A stretch of 64,000 nucleotides of DNA from Pseudovibrio ascidiaceicola (lineage in GTDB: Bacteria > Pseudomonadota > Alphaproteobacteria > Rhizobiales > Stappiaceae): NCBI RefSeq assembly GCF_900114245.1, contig NZ_FOSK01000008.1, positions 1 to 64,000 of the forward strand. Direction: 5' to 3'. A model generated the notes under the pieces. That model ran no database searches. It saw only the letters and a program-made list of their open reading frames with translations, and was not told the DNA's origin. How positions within the stretch are numbered: position 1 is the first letter of the stretch; the number at the start of each line of letters is the position of its first letter. Positions 1 to 8,688 of this stretch are shown here, in pieces. Made by a program: the position numbers and the translations under genes.

Positions 1-324
1 CAGACAATGGACAGCACCTTCACCAGTATCGGGCTGCGGGCAGAGACACGGGCGAACCTTGGTCAATTCACCGCGAAGTTATCAGCACAAGCTGCCTGGC
101 AGCATGCGTTTGGCGATGTAACACCTGTTGTCAATCATGCCTTTGCCGGAGGCGATGACTTCTCCGTTGCCGGTATTCCGATTGCCAGAGATGCCCTCCT
201 GCTGAATCTGGGAGCATCGGTGGATCTGGGACATAGCACGACCTTGGGTCTGGCATACGATGGCCGGTTTGGTTCCGGCTTCACCGATCAGGGGCTCAAA
301 GCAAACATCGCCCTGAAATTCTGA
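1..324 (+). CDS. Autotransporter beta-barrel domain, C-terminal fragment
   Basis: Partial gene: the frame is open from base 1 and stops at 322-324, so only about 107 C-terminal residues are present. They alternate polar and hydrophobic residues in beta-strand fashion and end in Ala-Leu-Lys-Phe; a terminal Phe is the usual signal for insertion into the outer membrane by BAM. Phrases such as AAWQHAFGD and LGLAYDGRFG are typical of the last strands of type V (AidA-like) autotransporter barrels. The passenger domain, and so the function, lies outside the window. A strong hairpin follows 44 bases after the stop. The family call is fairly sure; the role is unknown. Confidence 0.8.
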   Translation, partial: QTMDSTFTSIGLRAETRANLGQFTAKLSAQAAWQHAFGDVTPVVNHAFAGGDDFSVAGIPIARDALLLNLGASVDLGHSTTLGLAYDGRFGSGFTDQGLKANIALKF

Positions 325-367
325 CGGCTCTCCTGCCTGCGCAAAACCACCTACCCAACATAGCCCC

Positions 368-397
368 GCCCGCCACTTGTAAACAGAAGTGGCGGGC
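368..397 (+). terminator. Hairpin downstream of the autotransporter gene
   Basis: An 11-bp perfect GC-rich stem (GCCCGCCACTT / AAGTGGCGGGC) with an 8-base loop begins 44 bases after the autotransporter stop. It has no T-run, so it may be a weak or Rho-assisted terminator, or a 3' stabilising structure. Confidence 0.6.
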
Positions 398-654
398 AAA
401 TGCTCTCCAACTGTCGAGAATCTATATCCACCAAATCCGCGATTTTGTCCCCGCCGTAAGCATGACAGTACTCTTTGGCACCGTGACCTTTGCACAGGAA
501 ACGGAAGTGGTCTTGGAAACTCAGACAGGCGGCCATTAAGACCGCCTCAACTATTGGTTGAACTGTGTGAATATCCGCTAATGGGATGGACCGCCTGCTC
601 CCTCGAGGCGCAGGCTCTATAGTGATCCTGTTCTTATGAAACCGGAGCAGTCCC

Positions 655-1688
655 ATGACCACAGAACTTCTCTCAGTCGGCATCGACATTGGCAAAGATA
701 CAATGCACATCGTTGGGTTCAATGATGATGGTAGCTACGCTTTTCGGAAAAAGATCAGGCGTCTTTCCCTGGTGGATACGTTCGAGAAGTTGCCGCGCTG
801 TATTGTGGGCATGGAAGCGTGCATGAGTGCGCATTTTGTCAGCAGAACATTGCGCAAATTGGGGTTTGATCCCCGTATCATCGCCGCCAAATACACCAAG
901 CCCTTCGTCAAAGGCCAGAAGAACGATTACAACGACGCTGAAGCTGTGGCCGAGGCGGTGTTGCGGCCCAATTTGAATTACGTATAGGAAAAGAGCCAGG
1001 ATCAGCTCGATCTACAGGCTCTGCATCGGGTTCGATCCCGATTGGTCTCGCGTCGTACCGCCACCATCAACCAGATCCGGGGCTTCCTGTTAGAGCAAGG
1101 AATTGCGGTGCGTACAGGCAACAGCAGCTTGAGAAACTCTCTGTTCGCCATTCTCGACAAGCGCGCTGATGAGATTTCTCCGCGCATGCACGACATCCTG
1201 ATTGGCCTTTATGAAGACTGGCTGTGGCTGGACGAACGCATTGATGCGATCAGTACCGAGATCGAAGAGATCAGCCAATATGATGGTGGCTGCCAACTGC
1301 TGATGAGTATCCCCGGCATCGGCCCTATCATTTCCACTGCGTTGGTCTCCGCGATTGGTAACGGATCTGCTTTTGAACGCGGCAGAGACCTTGGTGCCTG
1401 GTTCCTCGCCAGTACAGCACAGGAGATAAGCCCATCCTAGGCAAAATATCAAAAGCCGGAAATCGCTATTTACGCACGTTGTTGGTGCAAGCGGCACACG
1501 TTTTAATGATGCGACCAAAACTTTGGCAGAACCTAAGCTTCGGAGACTGGCTGGAGCGGGCATCCAAGCGAATGCATAAGAATAAACTGTCCGTCGCCTT
1601 GGCCAATAAGCCGGCAAGGATCGCCTGGAGCGTATTGTACAATTGCACGGAGTTTGACAACCATACAACTGGCATGGAGGCGATCTAA
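655..1688 (+). pseudogene. IS110-family transposase, inactivated
   Basis: The frame begins with a DEDD-type N-terminal domain (GIDIGKDTMHIVGF, then MEACMSAHF and KGQKNDYNDAEA). It continues into the Transposase_20 region (LMSIPGIGPIISTALVSAIGNG) and ends with the IS110 C-terminus (RYLRTLL, ARIAWSVL). Two lesions break it. An in-frame TAG lies at 985-987, after RPNLNYV, with the same frame resuming as EKSQDQLDLQALHRVRS. Near 1399-1401 the frame is lost at GAW and resumes one frame over at VPRQYSTGDKPILGK, with a few residues missing. The element is therefore a relic. IS110 elements lack terminal inverted repeats, so its ends cannot be set from this window. The 398-654 region upstream is non-coding and could include the element's left end. 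Confidence 0.9.
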
Positions 1689-2180
1689 CCAGAACCTCCT
1701 TAAAAGTTCGCGACAGAGCATGAGCATGGAACGGAAGAAAGAACGCACCCAAAGTCAGAGGGCCAGCGTGGTTCTAAGTAACCTGTCCGCTAATTAGACT
1801 GTAGGTACGTGCATATTACCATCAAGGCCACTGCCCGCGTGCCGATAAACAGGTCGGATACATAGTAGCGACTTCAAGGTTTCAAGTAACAACTCTCTTG
1901 CGAAATGCAGGCGGTCCATACATAACGGCTCCTGTTGGCAGCCGCTACCTCATCGCCTTGAAGCTATGCACCACTATGAAGGCCAAAGACGTCACTCATA
2001 CCCTTCATATGGCACCCGATGTTTATTTCAGACGGGATAAGCAGATCCTGAAAAAAACGGCAGACGATTAAATGCAAAACTCTTCAATTCCGCCGTTTGC
2101 GCTACCACGCACAAGCCGCATAACAGGGCCAAACATTCCGATATTCAAAAACTAATTTTTCCGAACTTCATGCATCCACC
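1689..2180. other. Non-coding gap between IS110 relic and gntR
   Basis: No convincing gene on either strand. A short stretch at about 1915-2070 reads on the plus strand like the tail of a degraded ORF ending at a TAA near 2070, but I recognise no family. It may be further IS debris. No clear terminator is seen beyond the gntR stop. Confidence 0.5.
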
Positions 2181-2879
2181 CTACTTGTTCTCAACGTTTT
2201 GGTAAGAGATTCTCATGCGGGTGAAGCTCATGGAGATGTGGGCTTTTTGGATGAGGGAGACGGCTTTCAGGTCTCCCAGCTTTAACGCTGTCAGGATATC
2301 ATCCATTTCCCGGTTGAAGATGATAACTTCGTCTGTCAAATCGATGACGGATGCAAATAGAGACTTGAGCCAGATGCGGGTTGTCTGCATGTAGAGCCTC
2401 TCCGATATCTCGCGCAAAGGTCCGTTATCTGTGAGCTTGAGGATGGTGAGGAAGAAGTCCATGATCAGGATCGAGAACTCGCGGGCATTTGGGTTTGTCT
2501 GCAGTTCTTTGGCGCGGGCAGTCAAAGCCTCAAACTCAGATAGTATCTCCTTTGTGGGAGGTGCTGGCGACAACTTTCCGCTGAGTTCCGCCAGTTCCAT
2601 GCGCAGCAGATAGGTTTGTTCCAGCTCCTTGATGTCCACGTCCGTTACAAAGGTACCGACACCATGAACTGAGCGCAGCAGGCCTTCGCTTTCCAGGCGA
2701 ACCAGCACCCGGCGCAATGGTGTCCGGCTCACACCAAATTCTTCCGCCAGTTCTGTTTCAGAAAGTCGTTTTCCGGGCGCGTAATCCAACAGGCAGATAC
2801 GATCCCTAATTTCATCATACATCCGGTCAAACCGGTCGCGTGCGCTATAGTCGATATTCGCCAGATCCAAGATGTTCAC
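2181..2879 (-). CDS. GntR-family transcriptional regulator (FadR/FCD subfamily)
   Basis: A 232-residue DNA-binding regulator. The N-terminal winged helix-turn-helix spans about residues 17-80, with the recognition segment LSETELAEEFGVSRTPLRRVL near 39-59 and a wing ending GVGTFVTD. A helical FCD effector domain follows at about 87-215. It lies downstream of eutD on the same strand and faces away from the ectoine uptake operon, so it is the likely local regulator, probably a repressor released by an ectoine intermediate. That role is inference from position. In characterised ectoine loci the regulator is usually EnuR, a MocR type with an aminotransferase-like domain; this protein has no such domain. 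A 10-bp hairpin separates it from eutD, and a TTGTATATAC site at 2905-2914 sits just upstream of its start, which could allow autoregulation. Confidence 0.88.
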   Translation of the reverse strand: MNILDLANIDYSARDRFDRMYDEIRDRICLLDYAPGKRLSETELAEEFGVSRTPLRRVLVRLESEGLLRSVHGVGTFVTDVDIKELEQTYLLRMELAELSGKLSPAPPTKEILSEFEALTARAKELQTNPNAREFSILIMDFFLTILKLTDNGPLREISERLYMQTTRIWLKSLFASVIDLTDEVIIFNREMDDILTALKLGDLKAVSLIQKAHISMSFTRMRISYQNVENK

Positions 2880-2919
2880 CGATCACTCTTTTCTCGTGTT
2901 CTCGTTGTATATACTCATA

Positions 2920-2952
2920 GTGCCAAGGGCAAAGCTATTGATCCCTTGGCAC
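2920..2952 (-). terminator. Hairpin between eutD and gntR
   Basis: A perfect 10-bp stem (GTGCCAAGGG / CCCTTGGCAC) with a 13-base loop lies 30 bases past the eutD stop and 40 bases before the gntR start. It has no T-run. It probably attenuates or processes eutD-gntR read-through, leaving gntR partly on its own promoter. Confidence 0.55.
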
Positions 2953-2982
2953 ACTAGTTGTTTGGCCTGACGTGTTTATAAA

Positions 2983-4167
2983 TCAGTCTTTTATGAAGAG
3001 TTTGCGCTCAACATTACAAAGAGCTTGGGCCGGGCCTGCCTCGGTGATGAGGATTGTTTCCGTGGTCTCCAGCCCCCAGTCATCCAGCCAAAGGCCTGGC
3101 ATGAAATGAAAGGTCATTCCGGGCAACAAAACTGTTTCATCCGTAGGTCGAAGCGAGAGTGTGCGCTCGCCCCAATCAGGCGGATAGCTCAGACCAATCG
3201 GGTAGCCGCAGCGTCCTCCACGATCAATGCCGACTTTGTTGAGTGCATTGTTGAGTGCATTGGCTATATCACAGGCACGGTTTCCTGCTCTGGCCGCCTC
3301 CAGGCCAGCTTCCAAGCCTTCTGTCAGGGCTATCGAGGCGTCGACCATCGACTGTGGAGGTTTGCCAAGAAAGACTGAGCGGCACAGTGGGGCGTGATAA
3401 CGCCGGTAGCAACCGGAGAGTTCAAAGAAGGTAATCTCTCCAGTTCGCATTTGGTTGCCGTTCCAGGTCAGATGAGGTGCTGTCGCATCCCTTCCAGATG
3501 GTGTTAAAGGCACAATGGCAGGATAGTCTCCCCAGTCATCTCCAACACCAGTAATCCCGGCATGGCTTATATCCGCAACCAGCTCATTCTTCCTCATCCC
3601 AGGTTCAGCTTTATCAAGTGCAATCCTGATAATTTTGTCCGAGATGGCTGCTGCTTTTCGAATGAAAACAAGTTCTTCTTCTGATTTAACACCGCGTTGC
3701 CAGTTAACCAGCGCCGTTGCATCAACAGGCACTGCATTGGGGAGTTCTGAAAACAAAACCTCATGTGCTTTGGCGGAGTAATAATAGTTTTCCATCTCCA
3801 CGCCGATACGGGATGTGGAGTAGCCTCTTGCTTCAAGGTGTGAAGCCAGATCCTCCATAGGATGGCAGGTTGTTGACTGGATGTAGCGATCTGCATAGCC
3901 AAGCACATGGTCGTCATCCATCCAAACAGTTCGCAGCGCCCCATTTGCATCCTGGATCCGGCCCCACCACAACGGATCTCCCTCCAGTGGCAGGATTACG
4001 CCTTGATGCACGTAAAATGACCAGCCGTCATAGCCCGTCAACCAAGCCTGGTTCGATGGATCAGTCACAAACAAGACCTCAATTCCGGCCTGCATCATGG
4101 CACTGCGGGTCTGAGCAATGCGCCGATCATATTCTGTTTTGCTGAATGAAGCATTTTCTAGGCCCAT
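2983..4167 (-). CDS. eutD: Ectoine hydrolase (M24/creatinase-like fold)
   Basis: Opens the ectoine ring hydrolytically to N-acetyl-diaminobutyrate, the first committed step of ectoine catabolism (DoeA/EutD). About 394 residues, close to the family's usual length. An N-terminal creatinase-like domain (DPSNQAWLTGYDGWSFYVHQG near 36-56) is followed by the pita-bread domain with the APHLTW, FFELSGCYRRYH and GYPIGLSYPPDWGE segments typical of DoeA. The frame is open to a TTG at 4203, but the ATG at 4167 is preceded by AAGGGAGGGCGAC, a strong ribosome site, so I start there. In many described loci this gene lies inside the eut operon, next to eutE; here it is divergent from the operon. The upstream gap carries two candidate operators. 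Identity is high-confidence because of the complete pathway beside it. Confidence 0.92.
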   Translation of the reverse strand: MGLENASFSKTEYDRRIAQTRSAMMQAGIEVLFVTDPSNQAWLTGYDGWSFYVHQGVILPLEGDPLWWGRIQDANGALRTVWMDDDHVLGYADRYIQSTTCHPMEDLASHLEARGYSTSRIGVEMENYYYSAKAHEVLFSELPNAVPVDATALVNWQRGVKSEEELVFIRKAAAISDKIIRIALDKAEPGMRKNELVADISHAGITGVGDDWGDYPAIVPLTPSGRDATAPHLTWNGNQMRTGEITFFELSGCYRRYHAPLCRSVFLGKPPQSMVDASIALTEGLEAGLEAARAGNRACDIANALNNALNKVGIDRGGRCGYPIGLSYPPDWGERTLSLRPTDETVLLPGMTFHFMPGLWLDDWGLETTETILITEAGPAQALCNVERKLFIKD

Positions 4168-4193
4168 GTCGCCCTCCCTTGTCAAAATTATAT

Positions 4194-4203
4194 TTGTACA
4201 CAA
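4194..4203. promoter_or_regulatory. Candidate GntR operator upstream of eutD
   Basis: TTGT-AC-ACAA, a palindrome with a 2-base centre, lies 27 bases before the eutD ATG. This shape fits the FadR-subfamily consensus (T-GT...AC-A). A second copy stands in front of uehA at 4319. Binding by the GntR protein encoded at 2181-2879 is inferred. Confidence 0.5.
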
Positions 4204-4292
4204 CAGTAACTAACGCCAATAAGATCAATCAAAAAAAGCAAATTTACTAGCATTAAAATTAGCAAAATATAGCTATGTGGGTAATTTTATTA

Positions 4293-4328
4293 TTGACTAT
4301 GCCGAAATATCGATCATGTTGTGTACAT
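4293..4328 (+). promoter_or_regulatory. Candidate ueh-eut promoter with overlapping operator
   Basis: A TTGACT -35-like box at 4293-4298 is followed after 16-17 bases by a weak -10 (CATGTT or ATGTTG, 4315-4321). The sequence TTGTGTACAT at 4319-4328 overlaps the -10. It matches the eutD-side site (TTGTACACAA read on the other strand). A repressor bound here would block initiation of the uehABC-eut operon. The promoter call is tentative; the repeated motif is directly visible. Confidence 0.45.
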
Positions 4329-4474
4329 CAAGTATTTGCACGTAGGTTTGCGGTTGTATTGCAAACCTGCCGACGTGGCAGTTTCTATGAGCAGTCACAG
4401 GCATTCACTGGAAACGGCGCGCAAGATGCCGAGTAAAACAGATATTCATCATGATGATTTTGGGGGAGGAATTA

Positions 4475-5494
4475 ATGACAGGTATCTTTAAACGGGCGTT
4501 ACAATCTTGCGCAGCGGTGGGGCTGGTTCTTGCTGCAACCGGAGCAGTGCAGGCTGATACATGGCGATATGCTTTTGAAGAAGCCATGACTGATGTTCAG
4601 GGCGTGTATGCTCAAAAGTTCAAAGCAGAAATCGAAGCCAACTCTGATCATGAAATCCAGCTGTTCCCTTATGGAACGCTTGGCGAGTCTGCTGATATCA
4701 TGGAACAGACGCAAGATGGCATCTTGCAGTTTGTTGATCAGTCTCCAGGCTTCACCGGCGCTTTGATACCGGAAGCACAAGTGTTCTTTGTGCCTTATCT
4801 CCTTCCTACAGATCAAAAGCATCTCGCTCGCTTCTACCGGGAAAGCAAGGCGATCAATGACATGTTCAAGCCGCTCTATGCTGAAAAAGGCCTTGAACTG
4901 CTGAACATGTTCCCCGAGGGCGAGGTGGCGATGACCACCAAGAAGCCAGTGAAAACATGCGCTGATCTGAATGAAGTCAAGTTTCGCGTAATGACCAACC
5001 CGCTGCTGGTTGAGAGCTATCGTGCGTTTGGTGCGAGCCCGACACCACTGCCATGGGGCGAGGTTTATGGTGGGTTGCAAACCAACCTTATTCAGGGGCA
5101 GGAGAACCCGACTTTCTTCCTCTATTCGACCAAGATCTATGAGGTCACCGATTACATCACGTATGCGGGGCACAACAATTTCACCACCGCGGTGATGGCA
5201 AACAAAGATTTCTTTGATGGCTTAAGCGCAGAAGATAAGGACCTGGTGGAAAAGGCAGCAGCTGCTGCATATGACCATACTGTCGTCTATCAGCAACAAG
5301 CCGCTGAAACTGAGCTAGCTAAGATCATGGAAGCCAAGCCAGAGATGAAAGTCACTGTTCTGACCGATGATGAGCGTGGATGTTTCAAGGCAGCCGCGGC
5401 TGAGGTTGAAAAGACTTTCATCGAGATGACTGGTGATAGTGGTGCTGCAATCATTGCACAAATGAAAGCCGATCTGGCCGCGACTGCAGACTAA
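4475..5494 (+). CDS. uehA: Ectoine/hydroxyectoine TRAP transporter, periplasmic binding protein
   Basis: DctP-family extracytoplasmic solute receptor that captures ectoines for the UehBC membrane permease. Residues 1-27 are a Sec signal peptide ending near AVQA-DTWRY. The mature start resembles Halomonas TeaA closely: WRYAFEEAMTDVQGVYAQ, LGESADIMEQTQDGILQFV, SPGFTGALIPEAQVFF, then TPLPWGEVYGGLQT and GQENP. The acidic and aromatic residues at the start of the mature protein and the RVMTNP segment correspond to the region forming the TeaA ligand pocket (family knowledge). The frame extends to an ATG at 4451, but the ATG at 4475 follows GGGGGAGGA at correct spacing and leaves a clean signal peptide. 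First gene of the operon, followed by a 10-bp hairpin before uehB. Confidence 0.93.
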   Translation: MTGIFKRALQSCAAVGLVLAATGAVQADTWRYAFEEAMTDVQGVYAQKFKAEIEANSDHEIQLFPYGTLGESADIMEQTQDGILQFVDQSPGFTGALIPEAQVFFVPYLLPTDQKHLARFYRESKAINDMFKPLYAEKGLELLNMFPEGEVAMTTKKPVKTCADLNEVKFRVMTNPLLVESYRAFGASPTPLPWGEVYGGLQTNLIQGQENPTFFLYSTKIYEVTDYITYAGHNNFTTAVMANKDFFDGLSAEDKDLVEKAAAAAYDHTVVYQQQAAETELAKIMEAKPEMKVTVLTDDERGCFKAAAAEVEKTFIEMTGDSGAAIIAQMKADLAATAD

Positions 5495-5520
5495 CGGTCA
5501 GTTGTTTTCGCGCAAGATAT

Positions 5521-5545
5521 GTAGGGCGAGCACTCCTCGCCTTAC
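5521..5545 (+). terminator. Intercistronic hairpin between uehA and uehB
   Basis: A 10-bp stem (GTAGGGCGAG / CTCGCCTTAC, one G-U pair) with a 5-base loop lies 27 bases after the uehA stop. It has no T-run, so it is more likely a 3'-end stabiliser or attenuator than a full terminator. It could raise binding-protein mRNA above permease mRNA. Confidence 0.5.
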
Positions 5546-5572
5546 ACGCCTCATGTAATGCAGGACGGTGGA

Positions 5573-6136
5573 ATGAGTGATCAGACACAATCAAACTTGC
5601 CAGGCTTTTTGGGTGTTATTGACCAAGCGATCAGTCGGATTGAATCTGCCCTGCTTGCAATCGGCGTTCTTTTGATGGCAGCAAACACGATCGCCAATGT
5701 AGTCGGGCGTTTTGTGCTTGGAAATTCCATCTTCTTTTCCGAGGAACTGAACCGTATCTTGATTATTCTGATCACGTTCGCTGGTATCAGTTATGCAGCA
5801 CGGCATGGGCGCCACATCCGCATGAGCGCCATTTATGACGGCTTGTCTCCTGGCTACCGTAAGATTCTGATGATCCTGATCTCGCTGGTGACCGCAATTT
5901 TTCTGTTCCTGCTCTGTTATTACTCAATCAACTACATTGAGACACAGGCCTCTCGTGGCCGGGTGTTACCTGCACTACAAATTCCTGTTTGGGTGATATT
6001 GGTTTGGGTGCCCGTCGGTTTTTTCATGACGGGAACACAGTACTTGCTCACTGCCATCAAGAACTTGACTGCTCCCGATATCTATCTCTCGACCCACATG
6101 CTTGAGGGTTATGAAGAAGATGAGATCGAGGTCTAA
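5573..6136 (+). CDS. uehB: Ectoine TRAP transporter, small permease (DctQ)
   Basis: Small membrane subunit of the ectoine TRAP transporter, about 187 residues with four hydrophobic segments (near 25-45, 55-75, 95-120 and 135-160 counted from this start). The family segment [27 protein letters not shown] and the RHGRHIRMS loop are DctQ hallmarks. The frame reaches an ATG at 5558, but 5573 follows GGACGGTGGA and gives the better ribosome site. It sits 78 bases after uehA, past the hairpin, and 11 bases before uehC. Specificity for ectoine is taken from uehA and the downstream catabolic genes. Confidence 0.9.
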   Translation: MSDQTQSNLPGFLGVIDQAISRIESALLAIGVLLMAANTIANVVGRFVLGNSIFFSEELNRILIILITFAGISYAARHGRHIRMSAIYDGLSPGYRKILMILISLVTAIFLFLLCYYSINYIETQASRGRVLPALQIPVWVILVWVPVGFFMTGTQYLLTAIKNLTAPDIYLSTHMLEGYEEDEIEV

Positions 6137-6147
6137 AAGATACTATC

Positions 6148-7434
6148 ATGGCAGCAACAATATTCCTTTCGATGATTACTCTTCTTCTTCTTGGGTTTCC
6201 TATGATGATCCCTTTGATCGTCGGGAGCTTCATTGGGTTTTTGATGATGTTCGGTGATTTCGGGCAAATGGAAACCATGATCCAGCAAATGGTTGCAGGT
6301 ATTCGGCCTGCATCGCTCATTGCTGTGCCCATGTTCATTTTTGCAGCAGATATCATGACACGGGGACAGTCCGCAGGCCGCCTGATTGATTTGGTCATGG
6401 CCTTTGCGGGCCACGTGCGCGGCGGTCTTGCCATCTCGACAGCAATGGCCTGCACAATGTTTGGTGCAGTCTCAGGGTCCACACAGGCAACCGTTGTGGC
6501 TATTGGATCGCCCTTGCGTCCACGTATGCTTAAGGCCGGTTACAAAGACAGTTTCATTCTGGCGCTCATCGTCAATGCCAGTGATATTGCTTTTCTGATC
6601 CCACCATCAATTGGAATGATCATTTACGGCGTTGTTTCAAATACATCTATTGCAGAATTGTTTATCGCAGGCATCGGGCCGGGACTGCTCATCCTCGTTC
6701 TGTTTTCAATCTACAGCTACATTTACGCCGTCCGTAACCAAGTCCCAACTGAGCCTAAAGCCAGCTGGCATGAGCGGTTGACCGCAGTCCGACAGGCGCT
6801 GTGGCCGCTAGGTTTTCCGGTAATCATTATTGGTGGCATTTATGGCGGCATCTTCAGCCCTACAGAAGCGGCCGCAGTGTGTGTGCTTTACGCTTTGGTT
6901 TTGGAAGTCTTTGTGTTCCGCTCCATGACTTTGACTGATGTTTACAAGACAGCTCAATCAACCGGTTTAATCACCGCAGTGGTATTCATTCTGGTCGGCG
7001 CAGGTGCAGCATTTTCCTGGATCATTTCTTTCGCTCAGGTCCCGCAGGAAATCCTGACTGCGATCGGCATTTCTGACATGGGTGCAATGGGTATCCTGTT
7101 TGTCATCTCAGCTGCATTTTTTGTTGGCTGTATGTTTGTCGACCCCATCGTCGTTATTCTGGTGTTGGTACCCATTTTTGCGCCAGTTGTTAAGGCTGTT
7201 GGTTTGGATCCGGTGTTGGTTGGCACGATCATCACATTGCAGGTCGCGATAGGCTCTGCAACGCCGCCATTTGGATGTGACATTTTCACGGCCATCGCAG
7301 TGTTCAAGCGACCTTATGCTGAGGTTATCCGCGGTACGCCACCGTTTATCCTGATGTTGGTTGGGGTCGCCATTGCTTTGATCTTCTTCCCACAAATTGC
7401 GCTCTTTCTGCGCGACTTAGCTTTTGCCAAGTAA
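6148..7434 (+). CDS. uehC: Ectoine TRAP transporter, large permease (DctM)
   Basis: Large ion-coupled membrane subunit of the TRAP transporter; 428 residues, normal length for DctM, with about 12 hydrophobic segments throughout. Family motifs are visible: the N-terminal GFPMMIPLIVGS, VPMFIFAADIM, then TMFGAVSGSTQATVVAIGS and IPPSIGMIIYGVVSNTSI in the first half, and IFSPTEAAAVCVLYAL and GSATPPFGCDIF in the second. It works with UehB and the UehA receptor, driven by a sodium gradient in characterised TRAP systems. It is followed 13 bases later by the stress-protein gene, matching the teaABCD/uehABC-usp order. Confidence 0.93.
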   Translation: MAATIFLSMITLLLLGFPMMIPLIVGSFIGFLMMFGDFGQMETMIQQMVAGIRPASLIAVPMFIFAADIMTRGQSAGRLIDLVMAFAGHVRGGLAISTAMACTMFGAVSGSTQATVVAIGSPLRPRMLKAGYKDSFILALIVNASDIAFLIPPSIGMIIYGVVSNTSIAELFIAGIGPGLLILVLFSIYSYIYAVRNQVPTEPKASWHERLTAVRQALWPLGFPVIIIGGIYGGIFSPTEAAAVCVLYALVLEVFVFRSMTLTDVYKTAQSTGLITAVVFILVGAGAAFSWIISFAQVPQEILTAIGISDMGAMGILFVISAAFFVGCMFVDPIVVILVLVPIFAPVVKAVGLDPVLVGTIITLQVAIGSATPPFGCDIFTAIAVFKRPYAEVIRGTPPFILMLVGVAIALIFFPQIALFLRDLAFAK

Positions 7435-7447
7435 CAAGGAGTACCTG

Positions 7448-7888
7448 ATGTTCAAATCTATCCTTGTTCCATTTGATGGGTCTAAAGGGGCGGAGCGAGC
7501 ACTGCTCAAGGCAGTTGAATTGGCGACTGTTTGCGGCAACACCCCGCTCTCTCTTCTGACCGTTTACAAACATCATTCAATGTTGGAAGCATCCTTCGCA
7601 ATCGTGCGCCCGGATGAAAATGAGAGCGTGGATGATGTAATGCGTCATCACGCTCGTGAAGTGGCAGAGCAGGGGAAGCAACTTGCCCTGAATGCCGGGT
7701 GTGCAAACATCCGCGCTTTTGCCAAATCCGGCCCAACAGCCCGCACGATTGTGGGCTTTGCAAGAGAACACCAAAACGATGTGATTGTTTTGGGGAGCAG
7801 AGGGTTGGGTTCAATCGAAGGATATTTGCTTGGCAGTGTCTCTCACAAGGTAGCAGGCTTGGCGGAATGCCCGGTCCTTGTTGTTTAG
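7448..7888 (+). CDS. Universal stress protein (TeaD-like)
   Basis: A UspA-family cytoplasmic protein of 146 residues. It starts MFKSILVPFDGSKGAERAL and ends with the ATP-binding pattern G-x2-G-x9-G-S (GSRGLGSIEGYLLGSVS), so it is probably nucleotide-binding. In Halomonas the equivalent protein TeaD lowers ectoine uptake through TeaABC, and a usp gene follows uehC in many ectoine loci, so a transporter-modulating role is likely here. The ATG at 7448 follows AAGGAG; the upstream in-frame codon at 7424 overlaps uehC and has no better ribosome site. Confidence 0.88.
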   Translation: MFKSILVPFDGSKGAERALLKAVELATVCGNTPLSLLTVYKHHSMLEASFAIVRPDENESVDDVMRHHAREVAEQGKQLALNAGCANIRAFAKSGPTARTIVGFAREHQNDVIVLGSRGLGSIEGYLLGSVSHKVAGLAECPVLVV

Positions 7889-7896
7889 GAGGGCAC

Positions 7897-8688
7897 ATGG
7901 TTTTTGATTGTCGTCCTAAGGCCTCTCTGGTTGAAGCCAACTTTGACGCCCGTTCAGTCAATAAACGGATAGGTCTGATTGTTTTGGCAACAGATCACAC
8001 AAGCGAAGGGGATTTCGCACGCATGTGCGATCCTGATCAGATCGGCATTTACGCAAACCGGATCACCTATCAAAACCCAGGTACACGAGCGAATTTGTTG
8101 GCAACAGGTCCACGCCTGACAGAAGCTGCTTCGCAGATATTACCTGGAGATGCGTTGGACGTAATCGCTTACAGCTGTACGGCTGCTTCAGTTGTTTTGG
8201 GAAACGCAGTTGTCGGGGATTACTTGAAAGCTGGCAAATCTGATACCCCATTTGTGACGCCCAGCTCAGCAGCATTTGATGCGCTCGAAGCTTTAGATGC
8301 AAAACGGATCAGCGTGTTAACTCCATACTCTGCCAGTATTTCGCAGGAAGTGTTTCAGTACTTTGCCGATAATGGCCTTCAAATCGCCAGTGCAAACTAT
8401 CTCGGTGTCGATGATGACCGTGAGATTGCGCGGCTTTCCGAGTCTACGATTATTGAGGCTGCCTGTGCAGCTATGGAGCCGAGTGCAGATGCATTGTTCA
8501 TCTCGTGCACCGGGTTGAGGGCTGCAGTGTGCATTCAGAGGATTGAAGATCGGATTGGCAAGCCAGCGGTGACTTCAAATCAGGCAATGATCTGGCGTTG
8601 CCTCCAGCATCTGGACTCCGAGCAAGTCGTACATGGTTTTGGCCATCTGTTCCAACACCCAATCAAAGATCGGATGAGCGCACAATGA
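7897..8688 (+). CDS. eutA: Ectoine utilisation protein EutA (Asp/Glu racemase/maleate isomerase superfamily)
   Basis: A 263-residue protein of the aspartate/glutamate racemase, arylmalonate decarboxylase and maleate isomerase superfamily. Two cysteine motifs in symmetric positions (YSCTAASVVLG and ISCTGLRAAV) match the paired catalytic Cys of that fold. With EutB and EutC it is proposed to convert hydroxyectoine to ectoine; the exact reaction is not firmly established. The start at 7897 follows TTTAGGAGGG; the frame upstream overlaps usp and is not needed. Its stop overlaps the eutB start (ATGA), so the two are translationally coupled. Confidence 0.88.
   Translation: MVFDCRPKASLVEANFDARSVNKRIGLIVLATDHTSEGDFARMCDPDQIGIYANRITYQNPGTRANLLATGPRLTEAASQILPGDALDVIAYSCTAASVVLGNAVVGDYLKAGKSDTPFVTPSSAAFDALEALDAKRISVLTPYSASISQEVFQYFADNGLQIASANYLGVDDDREIARLSESTIIEAACAAMEPSADALFISCTGLRAAVCIQRIEDRIGKPAVTSNQAMIWRCLQHLDSEQVVHGFGHLFQHPIKDRMSAQ

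Noticed and set aside
7699-7896. N-terminal extension of eutA to 7699
   Set aside because: It overlaps usp in another frame and is not homologous; a strong AGGAGGG precedes the ATG at 7897.
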